From Beverwykella pulmonaria (Eukaryota > Ascomycota > Dothideomycetes > Pleosporales > Melanommataceae): DNA of 64,000 nucleotides. The notes under the pieces were generated by a model that searched no databases, was not told where the DNA came from, and was given only the letters and a program-made list of their open reading frames with translations. The stretch lies in the NCBI GenBank assembly GCA_001599595.1, contig BCHH01000009.1:1478901-1542900 (forward strand), written 5' to 3'. The position numbers and the translations under genes were made by a program. This document shows, in pieces, positions 12,401 through 24,554 of the stretch (positions within the stretch are counted from its first letter, which is position 1; the number at the start of each line of letters is the position of its first letter).

Positions 12401-12835
12401 GGACTCCCTTCCCTGTGCATCTTCACCTGTGCCCAACGTGACCATTCCACAAGGTTCCTCGGAGCCGACGCTGTCCCCTCACCTCTTCACACGTCGGGTC
12501 TGTCGCCGAATCTGACAGCTCCACCGTTGACGCCCCGCCAAAACTACCACTGCCAACAGCGGATCGCCATTCTCTAGCGGCCGCTTCCCCCCCCTCCTGG
12601 CTGGATCTGCATTTCCCGCCTACATTCGAACATCTGCTTCCCGCCCTGCACTATCTGCTGCGCCTATCCTCGAGCACCCCGTCTAAGTTCGGCCTCGTGC
12701 TATTTATCCCAGAGGAGACCCAGCGCCCCGGTTGGCGTGCTACGTCCTAAGACTTCTTTCCTCATTTCTGGCACTCACACCGAGTGTCCCCAAAAGACCT
12801 GCTCAGCCTCCCTCGACTCCAGTACTGTGTTGAAA
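9481..12835. other. GC-rich upstream/leader region of the Zn2Cys6 gene
   Basis: Sequence becomes clearly GC-richer from about 10.1 kb, with overlapping spurious frames on both strands, the longest at 11262-12515 (+, 417 codons, low-complexity Ser/Pro/Arg). From about 12.1 kb to the ATG at 12836 the plus strand is pyrimidine-rich, as is common in fungal promoters and 5' leaders. I infer a long regulatory region plus 5' UTR for the downstream regulator; no independent gene is supported. Confidence 0.45.
11690..11760 (+). repeat. Degenerate CCAGCAA/CCATACCAG microrepeat
   Basis: Imperfect tandem copies of a 9-15 bp motif of the form (A)CCAGCAACCGCAGCCAT / CCATACCAG inside the GC-rich leader of the Zn2Cys6 gene. 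Low-complexity, no function implied. Confidence 0.6.
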
Positions 12836-15800
12836 ATGGCATCCACCAAGCCGGGTGTGTCCTCGGGCACTGGCGATGTGTCACCCACCGCAAGTGGCTC
12901 TGGGCCCGCGACAAACACCAAGATGAGGAAGAGGACCAAGACCGGCTGCCTCACGTGTCGGAAACGGCGCATCAAGTGTGGAGAGGAGAGGCCGACGTGT
13001 GGCAACTGCATCAAGTCCAAACGGCAGTGTGAAGGATACAATCAGCGCGTCGTCTTCAGGCCGCCCATGGGGGACTGGCCAAACCATCCAGGCGTCGTCA
13101 GTGAACTGCCATACCACAGCTCTATGCTGCCTGGTACTCGAAATCCTGGATATCGCGGCGTCCCGTCGTCCCAGCCTCCAAATAGCGCCTTGACGTCGAT
13201 ACGGCCGAGGCCGCTGACCAACTTCGACTTCTCGAATATGGAAACCGGTCCTGGCCTGGAGCTGAACACGCAAATACTCCCGGGCCAACCCCATCCGTAT
13301 CCTCGCGATCTCAACTACCCTCCACCTCTCCACTCGCCCCACCATCAGCAACCCCTACACTCGCCGCATCACCAGCTGCCCACACCAACAAGTGCGACCT
13401 CTTTCTTCCCACAGCCTTCGCCTGTACATCCAACTTTCCCAGCACAACATGGCCATGAGGCAAACATGGGCTATACGGAGCAGCGCTATCCTCAAGATCA
13501 CTTCCAGCAAGCTCCCGTTTCGTACGATGCTCACGTCGATCAAAAGCCCACTATCTCGCAGGCATCCCAGGAGCATCTGTTATACCAGCAGCAACACCAG
13601 CGAGTATCACACAGCCCCCCGGAGGAGCGAACTTCATATCATCAACATTCATCTGCGCCAGTGCGCACTGAGGAATATCCTCAATATGCAGAGCAAAGGC
13701 CGTCCTTGCACCGCTACGGTAGCAATACTCAGATACAGCATCAGCAGCCGCGCATTGGCCCTGTAGATATGAGCCAAGCAGGATCCTATGCTCTGCCGCC
13801 GGCAGTCTCTCAAGCTGATTTCAACCATTCCAGTTTCCATTCTGTCCAGATACCCTCGCATAATGTAGATTCCGATGTAAAATATGTGCCTCAGCATGCT
13901 GTTCTCGGTATGTCCCGTATTTAGTTGCACGCCTCGATACCTTAATTATTATTACTCCCCTTTTTATGTCCGATTGCACAGCAATTGTAGACTTTACGTA
14001 TCTTTTCATCAAAATATCACTATGCCTCGTCTTCATCTGCCCCGTCATAGTGCTGTAAACTTCACCTCTTTGCCTCGTCAGGCAGCGGTACCTTTTGGCG
14101 AAGCCCCACAGCCAGATAGAACAATGCTGATAATTGCCTTTTACCTCTAGAACAACCCATCGCAGTGTCCCATAATCAGCATACCCAGCCCCGACTTCTC
14201 CTGAGTGGGTTTGGGGGTGACGACCATGTTAGCCCAACGCAGATCCTCGATGAAGCCGCTGTTGAATACGCGGACGACGACTACTGGGATGTGCAGTCGG
14301 ACGAGGAGATGCTGGACCGGGAAGATGGGAGAGACGAGGATTTGGAGGCAGCGAGCCGGGACTACAGCCTCATACGACGCATACATCTCGAGAACACGAG
14401 CGAGCTCACTGTGCGACGCTACGACACCTTCATATACGATGGAATCCTCACCCACTACAAAGCGGAGAACGTTGCAAATCCGCTGAAGAACCCAAATACT
14501 GCAAGAGTTTTTGCCCACTTCATTCACGTCACTGGACCGAGTTTATCCATTTACGAGCGAAACCCAAGAAATCCAACATCGATATTCGATAGCCCAAGTC
14601 CGCTTTCGCTGCAGAGTCTATGGACCGACATTCTTCCTCTGAAAGCGTTGAACCATCAAGGCCTTTTGCACGCCATGCTAGCACTTGCAAGTCTCCACAT
14701 AGCGAAACTTCAAAGGGCCTCCGTCACTCCGTCGTACAAACACTACGCTTATGCCTTGAAGCGACTCGGTCGTTCTCTAGGGAATTCAAAAAAACGACTT
14801 ACAATTCAAACCCTTGCAACATCATTGCTCCTCGCCTTCTACGAAGTCATGACAGCCGAGCACGTCAAGTGGTCCACGCATCTCGTTGGAGCCGCCCACC
14901 TTCTTGCCGAACTCGACTTTCGGTCCCTCACTCAAGAAGCTCGCTGTCTCAAAACGGAACAGGCCGCCCAGGAAGAACAATTTCTATATCAGAATCCCGA
15001 TATGCTCATCGATCAGAGGCAGTTCGAACACAAGATCAAGGAGAATGCGATGACGCCGGATGAGTCTTTGGTCAGTATAATTGTTGGAAAGCAGGTTAGT
15101 TATGATGACTTTGGCAGAGTGTTTGAGGAGGGAAGCATGAAGCAGGAGAAGAGAAGAGCAGCCCAAGGGAAGTTTGACCTAAGAAGCTATGAGACAATGC
15201 AGGATCTACACTGGTGGTATGCGAGGCATGATGCTTTCCAGAGTATTGTGAGCGGGAATCCTTTGATGTAAGTGGATAAGGCTGCATCCTACCCTCACAT
15301 ATTTAGTTTACAGCTAACCCTCTTTAGCATGGCCTACCGAAAATGGTCTGACTGCCCACCGCGAGCTCCACTCGGCCGCGGCGACGCGCTGTTCGGCTCT
15401 CACGATCACATCATTCTCCTAGTCGGTCGCATCGCAGACTTTACAGTTCGAGACCGCGAACGCAAGCTCAGACAAGTCGAAGCAAATGGTGGCCAATGGA
15501 GACCAACACCTGGCATGCCAGGCATGGGAGGAATGGGGGGACCACCACCTAGCATGGGAGGTACGGGAGGACCACAACCTCAAGGGCAAGGAAATATACG
15601 CCTACCCCAAACCCCCACAACACCAATGGGCCCTCCTCCACACATGCAGGGAATGGGTCCTCCGCCGGGATGGGTTGGCCCACCTCCTCCTGGGTGGCCG
15701 ACAATGTCATCCTCGGGCCCACCTCCAGAATCATCACATTCTGGAATGCCTCCGCCTCCATCTCCAGGTTTTATGCCTCCTCAAAGTCAAGGGCCTCCAG

Positions 15801-16873
15801 GTCCACCTCCTGCAAATTCAATGCCCAATTTCTATGGCATGGCCCCATCAAGACCACCTATTCCTCTCCCAGCCAGCTACGCCAACCCAGAATTCGTCCA
15901 CGAGAACTCTCCGCCAACCGCCAACATGCCACATCCCAAGTTCTCCGACCTCCCTGCTGCTTACGAAGCCGCCCTAAATGATTGGAATAGCATATCGCAG
16001 GCCCATGCAACTGTTGCCCGCTTCCTCGCAAATACCGACACCTTCGCGCCTCTGGCACCTGACCTTCAACCTCCAGCACTAGGAGGGAATATGACTCCCT
16101 TCGGCCCCACCCTCATGCACCGCAGCTACAGCGTCAGTGTGCTATGGACACTCCTCCATCTCTCCAACATCTTACTCCTGCGCTCGCACCCTGCCATGCC
16201 ACCCGCAGCCATGGTCGCGGCCAGCGTGTGCGCTCCCGCCACACAGCCCTACGCCATCCTCATCGGCCGTATATGTGCAGGCATGCAGATCCCGACTACA
16301 GACCCAGGAGCACTGACTCCTTCTCTTGGTGCAGCGCTCATAGAATCTACAATGAGTCTCTTCTTCGCAGGGATTCAGTACCAAGACCCCGCGCAGCGCG
16401 ACTGGCTTATCACACGGCTGCTGGAAATCGATCGTCGTACCGGTTGGGCATCTGCGGGCGTCATCGCCCGCTCATGCGAGACGAGCTGGGAGCGCGCTGC
16501 CGACCTGGGTCGTGGACCTCCATATGACTGTCGGCGGACGCGTCGGTTCGGCGAAGAAGGACCTGTGAGTATGGATGACTCGTCCGCGACGGAAAAAGGA
16601 TGGGGCGAGCAGGGCATTATTCGAGATCCGTCGGGTAGGGGGAGGGTGAGAGGTGGAGAGAAGGAGTGGACTAAGGAAAGGGAGTTGTGGGACGACGACG
16701 GACAGGAACGCAGGTTCGTGGTCAAGTATAAGACGGGGTTGGTGCCATGGGCTATGAATCTACTGGCGACGGATGAGGATTTGAGGATTGGCATGGAGAA
16801 GATTGGGATTGGGGGCGAGATAAATGCTGCGGGGACGACAAGGGAGAGGGGTTTGGCCGAGAAGGGGTTGTGA
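12836..16873 (+). CDS. Zn(II)2Cys6 transcription factor with Fungal_trans_2-like region
   Basis: Three exons: 12836-13907, 14151-15267 and 15328-16873 (3,735 nt, 1,244 residues); both introns are GT-AG. The start is the ATG in GAAAATGGC, 29 codons before the basic region; the open frame extends further upstream but only from a GTG. The binuclear zinc cluster has Cys 38, 41, 48, 55, 58 and 65 (CX2CX6CX6CX2CX6C) with the basic run CRKRRIKC, so it should bind DNA in the nucleus. Residues about 100-350 are Pro/Gln/His-rich with PLHSPHHQ twice. Exon 2 holds an acidic patch and the helical LLHAMLALASLHIAK and LLLAFYEVMTAEH segments of the Fungal_trans_2 (DUF3468) region, which resumes in exon 3 (SVLWTLLHLSNILLL). 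A roughly 130-residue Gly/Pro/Met-rich insert interrupts it. Related proteins are often annotated Moc3-like; I do not assign that name. Confidence 0.85.
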
Positions 16874-17902
16874 TCTAGGGATGTGGGAAGAGTTGAGTAA
16901 AGTTAGATAAGGGAAGGGTTTGAATGAGTACAACAACTACGACGACAGTCCTTTTACGAGTGTCGGACGGACCCGGAGAAGCGATGTTGACGATGCGAAC
17001 ACGGCATAAGGACAAGCCATTCCCACAAGGCACAATCGATTCGACTCGGCTCGAACTTCAACTCTAACTTGAAGAGTAAACCAAAGAACGTATCCGTATC
17101 GCATCATATCGCATCGTATCGCATCGTATCGCACCGAACGACTCCTTCCTCCATTCACAGTACTCACGCTCACTCTTCAGAGTCCTCAATCTCGATATCC
17201 ACGGTCCAAAACACGTTAGATCCCACCATTTCTCGTCGCGCAATTAACGATACGTACAACCATGGGATCTAGGAAGGCTAGGAAAAGTTCCGTTCTTGAT
17301 ATTTGTTAGCGCAGATATTTCTATAGTTGTACAACAGTTTCTTATATAATCGAATTAAAGATCGCAAGGGACGTAGCGTGTACATCACACGTCAATATAT
17401 TCGCTCGTGCTCTTCCTCCAACGCAGACTCTGCTCGACAATCTAATAATTAGTTATGTCAGAGGACTTCACTATCGAAGCAGAACGCATCATAATAGCGC
17501 CGAACGTGGTTTCAACGGTGAGCGATAGGCCAACGTCCCTTTCCCCTCTCTTCTCTCCGGCCAATCCATTGTCGTTCTTCTCTTCCCTTCTCCTTTGATT
17601 CACCTCACTTCACTTCCTCGCTGAACTCAACGACAACACCAGGCTGCTTTCGGCACTCATAATTTCAATGTCAAGGATGCCTTGTAATACCATATATGGT
17701 GCATGCCGTCTTAATTCCGCATTCTTTCCTGTCTCGAAATACACCCCGCCCTGTATCCAGTATCTGCTATCCGCTATCCACCCTTTATTCGCCCATCTCC
17801 CTCTTTCCATAATATCCTCGCACGCTCACAACCCTTCACACAAACTGCCAAACGACCAGGCCAAAAGAATTGACAAAATCACCAAACTTTCCTGCTGCCT
17901 CA
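16874..17902. other. Convergent intergenic region between the Zn2Cys6 gene and bro1
   Basis: Both flanking genes end here (tail-to-tail), so it holds their two 3' UTRs and terminators. Apart from a 10-bp tandem repeat near 17,100 I see nothing else. Confidence 0.6.
17097..17134. repeat. 10-bp tandem repeat (TATCGCATCG)
   Basis: About four copies of TATCGCATCG with small changes, in the convergent 3' intergenic region. Confidence 0.8.
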
Positions 17903-20900
17903 CTATTTCCACCCACTTAGCCCCGCCCACGGATCCTGCCCTTGCTGCCCCTGCTGCCCCTGCCCCTGACTCGCTCTGTGCCCCTGCGCATAACCCCCGG
18001 GCCCCGCCGCGTACGGCTGTCCGTACTGACCAAACTCCTGATTCTGATTCGGGGGCGGCCCCGGCGGCGGCGGAGGCGGCACATAACCCTGTGGCAAGAA
18101 ACTCTGCGTCGCCGGCTGCGGCGTCGTACTCTGATATGGTTGCTGCGGCGGCTGTCCCCAGGGCTGGTGTTGCTGCGGATGCTGGTTTGGCGGCGGGGAG
18201 AAGAATTGCTGGTGTGCGGGTGGGGAGACGGGTCCGTATTGGTTGGGGTTGTATGCGTTTTGTTGTTGAGGTTGGGCATATTGCTGAGTTTGGTAGGAGT
18301 CGCGGCGGATGGACTGTTGTTGCTGCTGGAAGCCATTTGAGGATTGATAGGACTGGTGTTGGCCGGGGGACATGTATTGTTGCTGGCCTGGAGCGGTTAT
18401 GGGGTAGCGGGGCGTGACGGGAGGGGAGGCGGCGGGGTTGTAGGCCGGATGGCCTTGCACTGTTGAGGCTGGGTAGCCGGCTTGTTGCATAGTGGCCGAG
18501 GAGAGAGGGGCTGGGATGCTCTTTTTCCTCCCACCGCTTCCGAGCGACACTGGGGAGCCTGAGGGTTCCATTGACATCCTTTCCATGAGCTCTTTCAAGC
18601 GTTGCTGTTCCTGATCCGCGCCTTGGGATTTACTCTGCTCGATGTTTGAAAGTAGCTGTCCGCCCTCCGACCGTCGGTTGTTGACGAAAGTCTCCACATT
18701 CTTGTGCAAGCTCGACACCGTGTCTTTCATCTCAGAATAGAATCCTTGAGCACGCATCAAGCCCGCGATCAGATCGTTGAAACTTTGATACACCCTTCGG
18801 TACTTTGACATAACCGAATTTCGCTGACGTGAGAATGCTTCGTACTTGTTCTGTTCTGAGCGCACACGCTTGTCCTTGAGAAGGTCCGAGTATGTGCGGG
18901 TGAGTTCTTTGAGCATAGAAGCTTGCTTATGGTTGGCTTGGAGGATGCGGTTCTGGTGGGGACGGAATTTCTCGAGTTCGGCTTTGAAGAGTTGAGATTC
19001 CTGGTTTGTTATAGACTTTTTGTTGAGAATGAGGACGTTGGAGATGTCGTCGGAGTGAACCTGTCATTTCGTTATTGTCTGCGGCACGTTGTTGTGCTGG
19101 TTGTGATCATGCATACCTTTTCTTTGAGGTCCTTGAGCACCTGCGTTCTTTCTCTCTTGATCAGGTTCAGCTTCCGTAGCAATTCTTCAACGTTGTTAAT
19201 TTGATCCGGGACGCTTGGCCCGTCAATGAAGTCTTCATCCAAGAGATTTCCCTCTGCCGGTCGCGGACTCTTGCCCTTGGTGGCGCCCGCTTTGACCATT
19301 GCCCTCTGGTATAGTACGTCTGCTTCATCCGTCTCGCCAGCAGACCGCATTTCATCGAAGTCGGACTCGAATTGCCTAAACGTACTGTAAAGCTGTGCAT
19401 CGCTTGTGCTCGCCTCCTCGATCGCTCCTCGATAATTCTTGATATCACTTCGTAGCGTGGCAGTCAATCGCGAGCTGGGCTGCTGTGTCCAATCCACCCC
19501 ATACTTTGATCTCATCTTCTCACACACGCTCTCCTCCATGTCCAGCTGTTTCATGCTTGCTTCGAGCATGGTAGTGATCTCTGACTTGTCAGTGTTTAGC
19601 TGTTCAAACGCATTCGCGAACGGTGCATGCCCAGCTAACTCCTCGCACCATTTCCGGAAGTCGTCGTCGACCATCATGTCCTGATCCATACCCCCTTTCA
19701 GAATATTCAAACTATCCGGAAGTTTTAAGTAGTCTAAACTTGCTGCCATCTCGTCATTGGCGACCTCGACCCTCTCGCTTTCCGCTCTTATCAATTTCGC
19801 TTTCTCTTCGTCGTATAAGCTTGCCGACTCTGTTACAGCCATGGGCACAATCTTCTGGAAAATGTCTGGGCCAATGATTCTCTGGATATCCTGTCCTTGA
19901 TACAACTCGCTGACTGGTATGGCTTTTGCTGCTGGGAGCTTGGGAATCTGGCTTAGAGCAGCTTCGTTGGGCACTCCCTGGTGATATATGAAGTCGTTGT
20001 CCTTTGTAAATTCCACCAATCTCTCTTGGATGTTGGCAAGGTGTTTCCTCGTCATTTCTTGTAAAATTGTGCCAGCTTCTGCGGTTAAGTTCGAATTCGT
20101 GGGTACAGAGGAGGGGAAGGCGTTCGCTATTCGGTTGGAATCTCTGGCGTGGGTTTCCGCAACCTGTAGTCGGCAGATGGCTACACCGTGTGCATTGGCA
20201 TCATTATCCGCAAGAGCCTGATAATACTGTGATACCGAGGCCATGTAGTTGGCTTTGATCTACCAGATGTTAGCTGTATGCCTTCCATAGTATCGTCTCT
20301 TAGATTCACTTACCTGACAAACCAGCAGCCAGACCTTTTCGAATACCGCCTTTGTCACATTCTCCTGTGCACCCTCTGAAGCCTGCGTGTAGAGAAACGC
20401 AGCCTGACTTGACAGCTTGGCCAGCAGTCCCACCTTTTTCCCATCCGCAATCTGCTTCTCTAGAAACACCTCCTGGCCCTGCGCTAGCATGATTGCTATC
20501 AGCGTTTTAACCGTCTCTCTGCTTAAGTCTGTCGATGGCGCATGTAGAAAGTTTTCGTTGATGTATGTGAACATGCCCGCAGAGGCCTGGAAGGAGTGGT
20601 ATGCGGTCTTGAGCCCGGTGTCTTCATGACGGTTCTGGTGGGCGGCATGGCAGGAGAGAACGGCAGAAATATTGAAGATTATAGAGGCTTTCTCGTATGC
20701 GAGGGAGTATTGCGAGGTAGGTTTGTGGGTGAACGCGTCGAACCTGGTATATCCATTAGCCCAATGTGATCCCCATTCTGCCGTCCCACGTCGTAAACTT
20801 GGAGACCACCTACCAGGTAAATGATATCTTGATGTGGTTCTCATCAACGGGGAACCTCAGATCCAGCAGCTCCAGTTGTCCATAGTACCTATACAGCAGG

Positions 20901-21094
20901 TCTCTCCCCGCAGCGCTGTCCTTGCCCGCACCCCGCATGTCCTGCCGTAGCCGATTCAGAGTCGCGCATTCCTCCGAGTAGCGCTCCGGGTCGTCGCCAT
21001 ATGTCGCCCGTATGTAGCCCTTGAGTGGTGTGATCCAGTCAATCTCGTTTGTCTGCTTCAGCGGCGTCGAGATCATGGGGATCTGGGTCGTCAT
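17903..21094 (-). CDS. bro1: Bro1, ESCRT-III-associated vacuolar sorting protein
   Basis: Four exons: 21094-20814, 20743-20314, 20259-19117 and 19060-17903 (3,012 nt, 1,003 residues), all introns GT-AG. The first ~390 residues form the boomerang BRO1 domain, with DLRFPVDENHIKISFTW, QYSLAYEKASIIFNISAVLS and LAKLSSQAAFLYTQA. The middle (to about residue 790) is the helical V-domain that in this family binds YPxL motifs. The last ~200 residues are Pro/Gln-rich with a PPPPPPGPP run and end DPWAGLSGWK. In the family Bro1 binds Snf7 on late endosomes, recruits the deubiquitinase Doa4 and promotes multivesicular-body sorting. Length and domain order are normal. The paralogue PalA/Rim20 is the main alternative, but the N-terminus and long Pro-rich tail fit Bro1 better. 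Confidence 0.93.
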
Positions 21095-22187
21095 GGTGGC
21101 GGTGGAGGCAGCTGGGTAGGGCTCCCAGCCAGCCAGATATCCCGAGACTCGTCGACGTTCGCAGTGTTGAGGATGCAGGTGCAGATATTAATCAGGATTC
21201 GGGTGGTCAGCAATTGGAGCGCAAGCGAAGGTGGGATGCTTGTGTGCCTGGTCGCGGTCACGATGTGGGAGCTGCTCGCGCCGCTGGCCGCGCCAAGTGT
21301 TCGGTCGGGCTGTCGAGCGAAGAGAGGGGCGAGGTGGGATAGCAGTTACGGTACGGGTGCTGTCGCTGGCGGGAGATTCATCTGCATGCAGCCTGGGATG
21401 ACGTTGCAGGTAGATGTGGCCGCACTCGGCTGGCTGCTCTTCACCGACGGACGTGTGTCTCGGGAGCGTGCATAGAGGGTCGCGGTAGTGGCGTGCTGTA
21501 GGATCGAGAAGACACAGGAGAGACGGGTATATCTGTGAGTCGGAGAAATGAGAGCGATGGTGGTTGAGGGGCGCAAACGGTCAATGTAGCAGCGCAAGTC
21601 GAAGTCGAAGTGGGGCAAGAGGCGGTTCAGCGATTCATCTCATCTGCAAGGCACAGGTCGAATATTGGAAACACCAAACGTAGTTGCATAAACATCTAGG
21701 CCTCCTCGAAATGGCTACCACTCCTTTCTTCAACCGCCCATGCTTTCAAACCTCCAAGCCCTTCACCTTTCCCCTGTACGATTGACATCTCAGTCACACA
21801 CTCGCTAAACGTTCGCGGTTATGCAAAGGGTGATCCCAGGCTTGCGGCAGCCAGTCGACCAGTCAGAAGCGCAAATGGCCACGTGAGAGGCTTTTGTAAG
21901 CGCTCGAGTAAACAGGGTAATATACAAGCCTGAGTCGAGATAGGCCTTAAGACTATCGATACCTCTATATGCATGCCCAAAACGGCAGAGAGAAAAAAAA
22001 AACCCTCCCCCCAAGACGGCGAGTATAGAGACGCCAAACAAATGCAACCAAACGGCTTCCAACAGACATACCTGCCCCGTTTTGTGCGCCAAGATCGACC
22101 GTTTATGTGTTTTGTACAGAATACGTGGGAGATGAGTGTGTGTTTGTACATGGCCTCTGTCACCGTGTTCATTGCTCGTAGGGTAGA
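21095..22187. other. bro1 promoter and mdj1 3' region
   Basis: Lies upstream of bro1 and downstream of mdj1 (both minus strand). It should contain the bro1 promoter proximal to 21,095 and the mdj1 3' UTR near 22,187. Only short overlapping frames; no recognisable additional gene. Confidence 0.5.
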
Positions 22188-23848
22188 TCATGACCCAGAT
22201 CCAGAAGCCTTCTTCGGTTCATCCTCCTTCTTCGTCTTTGCCCTTCCATCGCTCTTCGGTTCACCATCGAAGTCCTTGTGTTGACCTGTAAGGTTGTGCC
22301 ACACCGACTTCAAGATACCCTCATTCTTGTGTTCGTTGTGGGCCGCTTGCGATCCCTGACTACTCATTTTGCCGATGTTCATTATTCGTTTCGCGGATTT
22401 GTCGTTCATCTCGTCTGCCAGCATCTCTAGGATAGTTCTCTGGTTGGCGCTGAGAGACTTTGGCATGTGCACCTTGAACTCGACCTTCAGATCGCCCTTT
22501 GCATTTCTGCGGCCGCCAAGCACCTTCATACCCATCCCCGACAATGTTACTCGATCCCCCGTTCCAGAACCGGTGGGGACTCTTATCATACTCTCGCCAT
22601 CAAGCGTCGGGACCTTGATTTCGCCGCCCAAAATCGCCGTAGTCAGCGGGATAGTAGCCGTGTGCCAGATATCCGATCCGGCTCTCTTGAACTTGGGGTC
22701 GGAAGCAACGCGGATGACAACGTGAAGGTCTCCTTTTTGGCCTCTAACGTTCGCTCCTTGGACTTGACCAGTGAGCGGGGCGTCTCCTTCTCCGTTGACA
22801 CGCAATGTCATGCCGTCCTCAACGCCGCCGGGGATCTCGATCTTGATCGTTTTGCGCTCGTGCACGGCTCCATCCCCACCACAGCTTCCGCAAGAAGATC
22901 CCCTGGGTATGGATGCTCCAGATCCGCCGCACGATGAGCAGGTTGCGCTCATATGAAACCCTCCGATACTCGTTACTCGGGAACCGGTGCCGCCGCAGCT
23001 CTTGCATTCCGATCTCTTTGCGCCCTTCTTCAGTCCACTCCCGTCGCAGGTCTTGCACTCGACCAATGGTGTGACGTTTATTTCTTTGGTGACACCCTTT
23101 GCTGCATCCATGAAGGAGATGTTGGTCTGCACCTCGATGTTATCTCCGACCATGATCTGCTCTTCAAAGGGCGAACTCCTCCTGCCCCTGCCCCTCCTTC
23201 CTGCTCCTCCATTAAAAGCGTTGAATAAATCCTCAAAATTGATATCTTGTGCAAACCCTCCACCGCCTGGTGCCCCTCCGAATCCGCCAAAGCCTCCAAA
23301 GCCTCCGCCAAAAGGGTTGCCCCCAGGTCCTGGTCCACCTGCACCTGCACCTGCCCCAGGATTGAAGCCACCGCTGGGATCAAAAGCGGCAGCGCCGTAT
23401 GCGTCGTATGCCTTCTTCTTCTCGGCATCAGAGAGAATCTCGTATGCGGCCTGAGCGGCGGAAAATTTGTCCTTGGCCGTGGGCTCCTTGTTGGTATCTG
23501 GGTGGTATTTTTTCGCTAGGCCATAGTATGCCTTCTTGATATCTGCCGCGGAAGCGTTTTTATTCACTCCTAGTGTGGCGTAAGGATCGGCGACGGCGAA
23601 GGTGGGGGCTGTTGCGTGGAAGGGCTGGAGTAGCAAGGAATTAGTAGAGAGTCCGAGTGTCCGTAGATGTCTGCACTCACCCGTATTTGCGAAGCATACT
23701 TTTGCTGTGTCCGATGTGGTGTTGAGATAGACGGTCTTCGCACTTGGGCTCTTGATGATATGCCCCGTCGCTGGCAGACCCGTGCAACGAAGACATTTCG
23801 TGCGGGTATAAGCGCCTTCAAGGGCAATGTAGGAGCAGCGATGCTCAT
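22188..23848 (-). CDS. mdj1: Mitochondrial DnaJ/Hsp40 chaperone
   Basis: Two exons, 23848-23681 and 23624-22188 (1,605 nt, 534 residues), split by a 56-nt GT-AG intron at a codon boundary. Exon 1 encodes an Arg/Ser-rich, nearly acid-free N-terminus ([18 protein letters not shown]...) typical of a mitochondrial presequence. The J domain spans about 69-131, with HPD at 97-99. A Gly/Phe-rich linker follows (about 140-180), then four CxxCxGxG zinc-binding repeats from about 246 ([32 protein letters not shown]) and the substrate-binding C-terminal domains. It is a type I J-protein that should stimulate matrix Hsp70 in folding. A longer frame reading through the intron (to 24080) lacks the presequence and is rejected as the start. 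Confidence 0.92.
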
Positions 23849-24554
23849 CTTGAACTGTCAGATTGAGTGCGGTGATGCTGTGCGGGGGATTCTTGATGAA
23901 CAAGACAAAATGGTGAATTTCGTATGCAGCCAAGTCCAAAACTTTCCCCGCACGGACCTCTTCGAATTCGCGGGCGCGCGATGTCATTCTGGGTTGGCCT
24001 CGGCACGCGCGTGGAAAATTCTCGAAATAGCTGGCCATGTCGACCGCGTTTTCAAACCTTTTGTGAAAGGAGACTGACATGGAACGTGGAGTTTATTGCT
24101 TGCGATGTACCAGAAAACCAAAATGTGCGCGTTTTGAGGATTCCTTCAGCTATACCCGCGTCGGATCAGGCTGAGACTCTTTTGCGGCACAGCGCTTCCG
24201 AGGATAAAAATATGTGCCGAAACGCAGGAAAGACGCCAAAGATGAGGATGCCCAATACCATATAGCGATTATATAGAACAATGTGTATACCCAGGACGTG
24301 TTTCCCAATCGTGACTATTCTTTTTGAGTTACATTCATCGGACTTCCCTCCCAACTTCAAATCAGGTATGACCACCCTCTAATCAAGAATTTCTTTCCCA
24401 TTCAAAGTCACTAGTATACCAAAAAAACGCCCTGTCCAATGCCCATATACATGCTCATTACGATGTAGCATGGTTATTCAATGCCAATCCGTAGCCGGGT
24501 ACCGGCGTGGAGAACTCCGAAAGTGCTGTCGCTACGTATATGCGGGAATTGATT
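23849..24554. promoter_or_regulatory. mdj1 promoter region / sap30 3' region
   Basis: Upstream of mdj1 and downstream of the SAP30-like gene, both on the minus strand. Holds the mdj1 promoter by position. No TATA-like element stands out and no extra gene is supported. Confidence 0.4.

Noticed and set aside
11262..12515. 417-codon plus-strand frame in the GC-rich leader of the Zn2Cys6 gene
   Set aside because: Low-complexity Ser/Arg/Pro composition, no domain, several other long frames overlap it on both strands, and GC-rich sequence keeps frames open by chance.
17668..18417. 249-codon plus-strand frame across the 3' end of bro1
   Set aside because: Antisense to the Pro/Gln-rich tail of bro1; composition reflects the complementary codons and no family matches.
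22188..24080. 630-residue read-through version of the mdj1 protein starting at 24080
   Set aside because: It reads through a good GT-AG intron and lacks the mitochondrial presequence; the spliced form starting at 23848 gives a normal DnaJ protein.
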